Assembly (NCBI RefSeq): GCF_000143415.4
Contig: NW_003314393.1
Span: forward strand, 322,169-386,168
Length of the DNA stretch: 64,000 nt
Reading direction: 5' to 3'
From: Selaginella moellendorffii
Taxonomy: Eukaryota; Streptophyta; Lycopodiopsida; Selaginellales; Selaginellaceae
Shown: piece after piece, positions 55,781 to 64,000 of the stretch
Numbering within the stretch: the first letter of the stretch is position 1
How the letters are laid out: each line of letters opens with the position of its first letter
Position numbers and translations under genes: made by a program
Notes under the pieces: generated by a model
The model's database searches: none
What the model was told of the DNA's origin: nothing
What the model saw: only the letters and a program-made list of their open reading frames with translations

Positions 55781-56161
55781 GTGAGGTTAGGTTTTGCATC
55801 GTACTCGCGCTCGCATCGCGCTCCCACTCGTGATCACACTCACATTCACGCTCATCTACCTTCTCTACAGGTTTCTCGTGTGCATCGGCATCCACTCGCG
55901 CTTGCATCACACTCGCGCTCGCATCGCGCTCGTGTGCATCGGTGTCCACTTCAAGACACACCCAATTTGTAACTTTGCCGCCAACTCCGCCGCCCACTCC
56001 GCCACCCACACGCAGCCCACTTGGCGTCCCGGGAGATTTCAGCACCACTCTCCAACTGTAAGTGGCAGAGTAGCCTTGCTGCTACGATCCGCTGCACACA
56101 CAGTGCACATTCGCCAGCGAGTTCGGCCTCGATTGTCACGCCTCCATTCGGCTTCAAATGG
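55781..56161 (+). other. Possible promoter and first exon of the T2b gene
   Basis: Repeats of CTCGCGCTCGCATCGCGCTC (three copies, 55803-55935) are followed by a stretch that ends at a splice-donor-like AATG/GTAAGTC (56161). If real it would be exon 1 of the ParB-HAD gene, but no start codon can be chosen with confidence. Confidence 0.3.
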
Positions 56162-56185
56162 TAAGTCTTTTAGGCCAAGTAGAAA

Positions 56186-56344
56186 ATGGCATGAGGCCAC
56201 ATGCCATTCAATAGCAACATTGGCATGCACCGATTGGGCTCTCAAGTGCAGTCCGGTTACAGATGGCGTGTAGCCTCACGCCATCTTAGGATGCAGCCTC
56301 AAGACATCTGATGCAGTGGTGAATGGCGTGTGGCCTCACGTTAT
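56186..56344. repeat. Three T2 palindromes in the first intron of the T2b gene
   Basis: 56186-56207, 56263-56284 and 56323-56344, arms ATGGCRTG / CAYGCCAT. The putative intron (56161-56399, about 239 bp) is far longer than other introns here; the palindromes account for part of the excess. Confidence 0.85.
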
Positions 56345-56399
56345 TTCCAGCTGCTAGCTTTTCATCTGTCAGCTCTAATTGTTGTGCATTTTTGAACAG

Positions 56400-58628
56400 G
56401 CGAGGAATTGCGTTCTTCTTCCAGCCACTGTCAATGTGGATGCAGAGAAGAGGGAGGAGCTCACCAGCTGGACTTTCGGGATGGAAGGCGAGGATCTGAG
56501 GCTGTACAACACAGATGGTGGGAGAAAAGAATGCATGGGGATTCTCATCCAAGTGACAGACACTCCATGCAGTTCCATGCAAGAATATGGACTGGCACTT
56601 GTGGTAGAGACAGCGTCCGCCTTCAAGATCCACCTTGCACATCCTAGTGGCTTCCCGGAGGGGGGCAGCGGCTATGAGGAATTCCTAGAGGGAGCTAGGG
56701 AGAGGTTGTCCAGGAGGCCCACAATTTCAAAAACGCTGTGGGTCTATGAAGATCACATGGAATCCACAGACCTCACCTACGGTGATGTTCAAAAACTATA
56801 TTCCAACATTGAGCCGTTGAGAGTGCTTCCAGTTCGCGAAGCGAAGGGGAAGGGGGTCGATCTGGAAACTACCCCGAAGCAGAAAAGGGTCGTCAAGCTC
56901 AAGCCGACGTCCGACTCTCCTACTCCAAAAAAGAAGCTACTCGGTGATGCCATTGCCTCGGGTTCAAACACTACACCCACCAAAAAGAAGAGCCGCAAAG
57001 AGCAGAAAGAGCAAGAAGAGGCAGCAAAAATCGTTGCAGATAATAGTACTTGTTACTATTTCAACAACGTATATACAATCGACGTGAGCCGTATCGACAT
57101 CCAAAGCAAATACAACCACAGGCTAGTATCTGATGAGTGGGTGGAGAAACTGAAGCAGAAGATGCTGGCAAGTCCAGTAACACCCGACATCGCAGACGTG
57201 ATCCCCTACTACCGAACAATGAAGGGCGAGACGAGGTTTCCAGACTTGATCAATAGGAAGGTGTTGGACAATCAGAACATCCGGTTCTATGCCGTCTCCG
57301 GGCAGCATTCTTTCTAGCTTGGCGATGCAAGAGATAGTTGTGGATATTATGGTGGGCGAGGAGGTGAAGAAAGTCTTCAAGACAAGAGTTGTCCGCCTGA
57401 TAAAAGGCAACTCGCCCCTCCGATCTATCATATACATCTCCCACGCGCAGAATGTCAAGCCCCTGCTGCCTGTTCGGTCATGTCCACTTTGCCAACGGAG
57501 GCACCAGCTGAAATGGCGTGTGATCACACGCCATCGGAACCACCCCATGCCACTGTTGAGCCAGTTGTACCAGAGTCTACAGCTGAAATGGCATGTGCCC
57601 ACACGCCATCGGATGCGATTGACCCCACATTGCAGAGGAGAGTATTTCCGCCCTTCACGTTTCCTCGACCAAAACCCTCTCAACGACCATCGGGAGCACC
57701 ATTCGCTAATATTGTAGATGGTAAAATTGACTTGTACCATTTTTTATGCTGACGCATTTCATTTCAGAGTCATGGCGAAGGTACTGTATCATTTTTGATC
57801 TGAACGGTGTCCTTTTCTCCCATGAGCGTGGCTTGTCCTCGAATGTCACTGCACCCTCCAAAGCCTGCGGTCGCAAGTTGGTCAAAAGAGACAAATTCAC
57901 ATTAATCACACGGGAGAAACTGCGGGATCTAATAATGACCATGCGACACTTAAAACAGAGGGCCGGGTTCAATTTGCAATTGGGAGTTTGGACATCCATG
58001 ATGCGCCACAATGCATTAACGTTGCTACAAATGATGCACGATCAGATGCGAGTAATATTACCATTTGACTTTCTCCTAACATAGGAGGATTGCTTGACTA
58101 TGGTCCATGTGAGGGGTAGCAAGCCCATCTTCGTCAAGCCAGAGGCTGTAGTGATGAACCGGACTGCTAGGTCAAGTGAAATCCTCATCATCGATGACTC
58201 GCCGATTAAAACTGCAGCGAACACGCACACATATGCAGTGCACCCCATCTCTTGCAGTATGGAAACTAGGGAAAAGAAACCGTATGTTCTGGGGACCTTG
58301 CAAAACGGCTTGGAGCGATGGTGATAGAGAACCGGCCAGTCCAGGAGGTGGCTGCAGAAATCAACCAAATGGCAGATGGAACGGTATATCAGAAGCCATT
58401 TGATCGGACAGACACCAGTCATCATTTATGGCATGTATATTGTCTAGCAAGCACTATCTGCATCTCCATAATCTGCTCAACCGGATGGGTTCTTCGACCA
58501 CTGAATATGAGCGTGGACGTATTAGAGAAGAGATGGCATTACTATTGGGTTTAAATCCTGATAGTGTGGAGAGTGATGAAATTCCAAGATTATTGTATAG
58601 GCGTTGGAGGCAAAAAATAACAGTCTGA
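56400..58628 (+). pseudogene. ParB-like / FCP1-like HAD phosphatase fusion gene of T2b, frameshifted
   Basis: After a clear acceptor (TTGAACAG/GCG, 56399) about 300 codons are open. They hold a charged Lys-rich, NLS-like linker (PKQKRVVKLKPTSDSPTPKK), then a ParB-like segment ending FYAVSGQHS, continued after a one-base shift near 57312 by LAMQEIVVDIMVGEEV. A linker with two translated palindromes (57480-57720) leads through a 50-bp intron (57719-57768) into a HAD domain. Its motifs are CIIFDLNGVLF (motif I, second Asp changed to Asn), LGVWTSMMRHNA (motif II), FVKPEAVV (Lys of motif III) and EILIIDDSPIKTAAN (motif IV). A 33-bp insert at 58053-58085 must be spliced or is a lesion. A further shift near 58315 precedes the tail ending at 58628. 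The HAD type is that of CTD/Nem1-like phosphatases. Function in the transposon is unknown. Confidence 0.65.
57513..57609. repeat. Two T2 palindromes translated in the ParB-HAD linker
   Basis: 57513-57534 and 57588-57609 encode AEMACDHTPS and AEMACAHTPS in the same frame. A DNA palindrome family has become a peptide repeat. Confidence 0.85.
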
Positions 58629-58662
58629 GATGGCATGTATTTATTTAAAAATGTAACTTATT

Positions 58663-58684
58663 ATGGCATGGGGTTCCATGCCAT
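58663..58684. repeat. T2 palindrome near the right end (T2b)
   Basis: Counterpart of 34132-34153; both copies read ATGGCATGGGGTTCCATGCC plus AT, identical in the two elements. Confidence 0.9.
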
Positions 58685-59070
58685 TGTATTAATATTAAAA
58701 GACAATTCTTTGAGAGGATTTGCATTATACTAGAAGTGTTACAGCATGTTATTAGAAGTTTACGAAGTTGTTTTATTAATAAGGGGAAAGTAAAGATTGA
58801 ATGGGGACTTGGGCTCCACCTAGACTCGGAGCAACTGAGCCAATATTAAAAGGATGGAAAGAAATTGGACGATGATGACAAGGAGAAGAGAGAGGTGAAG
58901 TAGTGGTAGGGGGAGGAGAAGTGATTGAGTAGACATTTCCTTGTTTAAAATAAAATGGCATGTGCCTCAATGCAGTTGAATTTTGTTATATTTATATACT
59001 ATATAAAGGTTTGGAAACCTTATTTTACAAGTGGGATAATAACAATTCCCACTTTAATGAAATAGAGCTT

Positions 59071-61839
59071 AATACGGGAGCCTTCCTCAACTTCCCCTTG
59101 AGGTGGACAAATGCCGCCTTGCATTCCACTATCCATACCATCTTCCCTTTTCATGTTTGGTCCGTTAAGGGCAGGGCTACTCTCGAATAGTGTCTGATAA
59201 ACTTTCAATAGTAGTTGCATAGCCCCAAGAATGCCCTTAACCTGTGTACATTCGATGATCACTCCCAATCTTGGATCGCTTGGACCTTCTCAGGGTCCAC
59301 CTTGAGCCCGTCCTTGCCCACCACATGCCCGAGAAACTTTACCTCTTGTTGAGCAAAGTCACATTTGCTCTCTTTAGCATACAGCTAGTGTTCCCTTAGT
59401 TTCTCAAACACCTTTGTCAAGTGTTTGGCATGCTCCTCTAGCATTTCGCTATAGATCAGGATGTCGTTAATATAGACGACCACGAAGTGATCCAGATAGG
59501 GTATAAAGATATGGTTCATTAACGTCGAAAACATTGCCGGCGCATTGCATAGCCCGAAGGGCATCACCAGAAACTCAAAGCTCCCATACCTCATTCGACA
59601 GGTTGTCTTCTCGACATCTTCCTCTGCTACCCTGATCTGGTAGTATCCTGACCTTAGGTCAATCCTTGAGAAGTATTTTGCCTTTCCCAACCTATCGAAC
59701 AGGTCCTCAATCCTTGGCAAAGGGTACTTGTTCTTCTTTGTATACTTGTTGAGTAACCGGTAGTTTATGCACATGCGCATAGATCCATCTTTCTTTTTCA
59801 CAAGTAGCACTGGCGCCCCATATGGCGACTTGCTCAACCTAACATACCCTTTGTCCACCAACTCTTTTAGTTGGCGCTTGAGCTCCTCAAGTTCCTTTTC
59901 GTTCAAACGATAGGGGGGACGAACCACCGCCTCAGCACCCTCAACCAACTCAATCTTATGTTATATCGGTTGTGCGGGGGGCAACTCTGCCGGTAGCTCC
60001 TCCGGCATAGTATCCTGGAATTGGTCTAACACCCGCTAGATCACCAAAGGTACTTCTTCTGTTCCTGTCTTTTTGTCACTCCTCACTGAGAGTAAGCACA
60101 AAAATGCTGCCTTGGTCCCTTTAGTGAGTTGTCCTCTCGTGGACACCAGGTTTAAGCACGAATATTTGGCCTTGCATTGCCCCACCTTTAGATCTTGGGC
60201 CTCCACGAACCGATTGAACAAATCCATCCCGAAGATCACGTCAAATCCCGCCATGTCCAACACAGTGAAATCCATGTCTACTTTCCATGTCCCTACTTTG
60301 ACTCTCGCTTGTCGAAGTACCTCATCGGTGCTTTGGCTACCTTGAACAAACTCTATAGTCCTTGGTTCGCCCAGCCGCTGCACCGTTAGTCCGACTTGCC
60401 GGACTATGTCTGCAGCCACAAAATTATCCGAAGCACCCGTGTCAATAAGGATCTTAACAAAGCTACCCCCGAGCTTCCCTCGGAGGGCTAGTAGATGTCA
60501 CAACGACTCTCTACCAAAGTTGCTCGTGTAATGAGTAACTTTGAGCTAGGGTCTGGATCACATACCTCAGTTTGGACTTCACCCGACTTAATGGCCATAT
60601 TGGCTCTGGCCTTCTTCGGGTAGGGACATTCCCTCGAAAAGTGTCCTACTTCACCACAGTTCTAGCATACGTTGTTTCCCACACTGCTAAATGACTTGAC
60701 CTTCTTATCTGTGGGTTTGTCCCTTTTTGCTTGACTCCCCCATGTACTCGCTCGCTGGCCACCGGATTTGCCTTTCCGGAAGGACTAGTTTGCCTTTCCC
60801 CGAGGACTCATTCTTAAAAAAACTCTTCTTGAATTTCCCCTTGCTATATGTTCCCCTTGGTTTGGCCCCTTTGCTAAATGTGGACCCCGACCCCGTCGCG
60901 TTCCCCTTTCGAAGGTTATTGTTGAAATGCACCTTAATGGCCACATCCAACACTTCCTTGTAGTTGGTCGAGTTCCAGCGCATCATCTCACCGCGAGCCC
61001 AGGTTTGCAAACCTGATATGAAGGCATGGAACACATCCATATCCCCCATATCCGTGACAAGTATCTTCTTTGCCATAAACCCATTCACATACTCTTGAAT
61101 GGTTCCGGTCTGCTTCAGTTACTCAGCTCGTCTCTTAGATGCAGAGTAGCATTCGAAGGAACGTAAGTTGCACGGATCCTTGCCTTCATCATGTCCCAAG
61201 TGGCCACCGGTCCTTCATTGGCCTCCGTCATTCTCCACCAAGACTTGACATTATCTGCCAAGTATGGTTTTGCACATGGGACCTTCTCCGAGCTCGGTAA
61301 CCGCAACGCTTGGAAGTAGTCCTCCATATCGTAAAACCAGTCCTCCACCACCTTATAGTCGTTCACTCCCTTGAAGACCGGTGGGGGCTTTGGTTTATAC
61401 TTGGGAACTGCCTGAGGGATTGATTCCACTTCGGTCTGTTCGACCTTGTTTGGTTTTGCCTCAGTCCCTGCCGAAGGGTCTGCAACTTCTGTGCTGCCAG
61501 CATCTGCCATCTTTTGCCTTTTCTTCCGCTTCTTGTCACGCTTTAGCTTGCATATGAAAGTCTCCAGCAGGGCATTGGTCTGTGCCAATTGTCCTTCTAG
61601 AACGTCTAATCGAGCCTTGGACGACCGAACCTCACCACCGGACTCCTGTTTGGAAGTTTTCTCACTGGAGTCTTCCTCATGCAAGGATTCCTCATCTATA
61701 GCCTCTTGTTCGACCGGAGGCTCCAGCTCTAGAGGAGGTTCCGTCTCTGTCTTGGTTCGTTTTCACCCTGCATTTGCCATCTCCCAACAATCTGCCTCTA
61801 TCCTTCGCTAGAACTGAGGAAAAGGCTCCGATACCAAAT
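59071..61839 (-). pseudogene. Ty3/gypsy family-E element, second copy: gag, protease, RT
   Basis: On -: gag from about 61800 (EEDSSEKTSKQESGGEVRSS, then MMKARIRATYVPSNATLHLR) and a basic region near 60800; the zinc knuckle at about 60650 has lost a Cys to a stop. The protease-like region is at 60419-60036 (GFDVIFGMDLFNRFV). A 187-codon RT is at 59948-59385 with [20 protein letters not shown] and [20 protein letters not shown]; its catalytic box reads [11 protein letters not shown], one Asp replaced by Asn. RNase H continues to 59071 and is cut by T2b. A PBS (CTCCGATACCAAAT) is at about 61826-61839. Several stops; inactive. Confidence 0.85.
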
Positions 61840-62026
61840 TGTAAGCCATAAATTTTTCCTTTCCAATTTGCCAGCTTACCTCGTCTACCCGTCCAACACT
61901 GCCTTGGCTTTTGCTAAGTTCCCTCGCCAAGGTTCTCGCCTATGGTACCAGCTCCTACTTGGGTCTACTTGGTTTCAGCTACTCACTGCACAAGTAACAG
62001 AGCGTTAGCCATCCATCCATGGATAC
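61840..62026 (-). mobile_element. Family-E LTR fragment
   Basis: TGTAAGCCATAAATTTTTCC onward, parallel to 28451-28632, then cut by family-A LTR sequence at about 62027. Confidence 0.8.
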
Positions 62027-62985
62027 TATTTGTCAAGCATACTTGACCTGGCTAGAGAAACTCATTTGCTGACTTGCACTTGCTAGTGTTGGGAACCCCC
62101 TCGATATTGAGTCTAGTCCCTCAATATTTTTATATGATAGCTTACCATGTCCGCCAAACACCCTTGCTATCATACCCTTTGTGTTAGTCTCATTTCGGTC
62201 CCAAATGCTATTTGTGGAAAGTGTCTAGATTCACTCATTTGACATATTTACGGAATGTAAAGATTGGCTTGAACACAATGGTGTTCATTCCGTGTCCAAA
62301 TTTGCAATCTAGGGATATTCTATATTTAGTAAGTTTCGAGCTTATCCCAGAGACTAACTCCTGGTACTAAGGGTGGCTTGGGGTGAAAGCCCAAAGCATG
62401 CGTTCCTCAAAGGGGGGGGGGGGGGCTGTGGGGGGTTCTAAATATATAGTAGGGATAATAAATAGGTCGGGCATGGTCTAGCCTGAGGCATAGTCTAGCT
62501 CCCGCTTGCATGTTTGTCCTTGTTCTACGTTTGGCTTGGGTCTAAGCCCAAGCTCCACACCATGCTAGCTGGTGGAGTACCCATGTCCTCGCGTTAAGCC
62601 ACCGATATGCAGAAATAGCACCAAACTCCATTTGGCTCCATTTTGCGTGCTGGTCCTGGCGTTGGGATGCTGAATATTCTAGGATACTCTAGGATTATTC
62701 CAAGTTGCTCTATGTTCCTGTCCCTTTGCTCCTTGAACTGTATGCTCGAGAGTCATTCTGTGCTCTAGCACTATCGCTCCTTATCTCCATACTTGGGAGT
62801 TTGGCACCCTTCCTTCATTCTATAGCCCAAGGCCCTAAAACTCAGGTTCCATACTATTATCCTTTGGACATGTGGCATGTGACATATGGTATGTGACATG
62901 TGGCATATAGAGGGTTTAGGTTCCACTTCATGGTTATCCTATGGTAAATCACCATAAAATAAAAGGTAAAACCACATATGTTATA
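62027..62985 (+). mobile_element. Family-A LTR, 5'-truncated
   Basis: Follows 2880-3599 of the first family-A LTR, with the G-run (62411-62426) and the GGTTATCCTATGGTAAATC end region, finishing near ACATATGTTATAA. The first about 180 bp of the LTR are missing. Confidence 0.75.
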
Positions 62986-63673
62986 ATTGTCGCATGCTGT
63001 CACTATGAAAGCCATCAATGAAGTAGGATTTATTTTGATCTGGATCTTTTATTAGAACACAACTAACCAAGCAAATAAGCTTCTCAATATAGTCCTTGAG
63101 CATCATTTTCCCTTCCTGGAAATATCAAAGTTTTGTGCAAGCATTCTCCACGTCATAGTGAGGGGCAAAACATAAATGAAAAGTAATTTAAAACTCATCT
63201 ATAGTAGACACTGATGGTTTTTTATCCGCAATACAATACTCCTTAAGCCAATTCCACTATTGAAGACTTACATCATGCAAAACCATTAGAATAACCACTA
63301 AAGCCTCTGCATCTTGAGTTCCTCTAGCAACCAAGAACTTCTTCACGTTGGCTAGCCAAGTTAAACACTTGTCCACACCACTATCACTGGAAAAGGTTGG
63401 AATCTTGAGTTGATCTATTAAGGAAGGTTTACTTAGAGCACCACCATGTCTAGCCGTGAGTGCCTCAACACACTTATACATGGTATCCATCATGTCATAC
63501 ATCTCGTCTTGCATCTTTTGCTGATTTTGATTAAGGGCTCACAACTCATGAATAAAATCTTGAATGGTCCAAATCTCTACAACTCCATTAGCACCATCAT
63601 CAACACTACTATCGACAATAGGATTTTAGCATTTAGCTTGGTCTACCATTGCAACCAACTCCTCTGATACCAA
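62986..63673 (-). pseudogene. Family-B Ty3 gag start with PBS
   Basis: On - from 63514: MQDEMYDMMDTMYKCVEALT, LKIPTFSSDSGVDKCLTWL and a short stretch after, the N-terminal gag of family B. The PBS (CCTCTGATACCAA) is at 63661-63673. It is parallel to 42331-42782. Confidence 0.75.
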
Positions 63674-63737
63674 TGTTATGATCCAACGCAAAAAGAAAAA
63701 GATCTAGTCTCCCTAAAGTATACTACATCTCTTCTTG
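63674..63737 (-). mobile_element. Family-B LTR, cut by telomere repeats
   Basis: TGTTATGATCCAACGC and about 50 more bases of LTR, ending at the first telomere unit (GAACC/GGTTTAGGG). Confidence 0.8.
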
Positions 63738-64000
63738 AACCGGTTTAGGGTTTAGGGTTTAGGGTTTAGGGTTTAGGGTTTTAGGGTTTAGGGTTTAGGG
63801 TTTAGGGTTTAGGGTTTAGGGTTTAGGGTTTAGGTTTAGGGTTTACGTTTAGGGTTTAGGGTTTAGGGTTTTAGGGTTTAGGGTTTAGGCTTTTAGGGTT
63901 TTAGGGTTTAGGGTTTAGGGTTTTAGGTTTTTAGGGTTTAGGTGTTAGGGTTTAGGGTTTAGGGTTTAGGGTTTAGGGTTTAGGTTTAGGGGTTTAGGTT
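63738..64000 (+). repeat. Interstitial telomere repeat array at the window end
   Basis: About 36 TTTAGGG-type units with occasional TTTTAGGG, TTTACG and TTAGGTG variants, continuing past the window. Degeneracy argues for an internal array, not a live telomere. Confidence 0.95.

Larger units (their letters stand above)
56162..59070 (+). mobile_element. DNA transposon T2b, right part of a T2 copy
   Basis: Shares the last 520 bp with T2a (58550-59070 against 34019-34539) including the right TIR (59047-59070, one mismatch). It carries the same 22-bp palindromes. Instead of the transposase it holds a ParB-like plus HAD phosphatase gene. No left TIR is found, so the left part is lost or rearranged against the Penelope-like/telomere block. 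The right end abuts a family-E Ty3 RNase H region. Confidence 0.8.

Overview
The window reads as repeat-rich nuclear DNA from a land plant, most likely a lycophyte of the Selaginella type (inference). Three things point there: interstitial arrays of the plant telomere repeat TTTAGGG, Ty3/gypsy elements primed by tRNA-iMet (PBS TGGTATCAGAG), and very short introns (about 47-64 bp) in every spliced gene I could resolve, a Selaginella habit. No rRNA, tRNA, organelle or bacterial genes were seen. A 275-base assembly gap (N) lies at 14535-14809.

Layout. 1-8141: pieces of three Ty3 families (A, F, B). 8142-12910: a second, damaged copy of DNA transposon T1 split by a 5'-truncated LINE with a 16-bp target duplication, then LTR fragments and the 3' end of a family-B Ty3 element. 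12911-24745: an old LINE interrupted by a solo LTR (TSD CCCAA) and by the main object of the window, the 8.8-kb DNA transposon T1 (15628-24454, TSD GGGCT). 25497-29667: a family-E Ty3 element flanked by TTAAC. 29790-34539: DNA transposon T2a with perfect 24-bp inverted repeats and a CTAG duplication. 35157-43920: Ty3 and solo-LTR mosaic. 44035-48961: the only gene-like low-repeat stretch, with an ATPase-like exon, a small secreted 8-cysteine lipid-transfer-like protein, an LRR receptor-like protein with a frameshift, and a DUF716/TMEM45 membrane protein. 49735-51590: retroelement remnants including a complete TRIM. 51588-55131: a probable Penelope-like element bounded by telomere repeats. 56162-59070: T2b, a second T2 copy. 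59071-64000: more Ty3 fragments, ending in a telomere-repeat array.

The most interesting content is in T1 and T2. T1 carries a transposase with a zinc cluster, MULE-like core and SWIM finger on the + strand. Divergently on the - strand it carries a ten-exon gene joining a ParB-like domain to an N6/N4-type DNA methyltransferase fold. Between the two genes lies an array of about 30-bp palindromes. T2 is unrelated in transposase, yet its second copy carries a ParB-like domain joined to an FCP1-like HAD phosphatase, and the element is studded with 22-bp palindromes, some translated in frame. Two unrelated eukaryotic transposons that each combine a ParB-like protein with many element-specific palindromes suggest a shared DNA-binding or marking strategy. 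That link is a hypothesis, not a demonstration.
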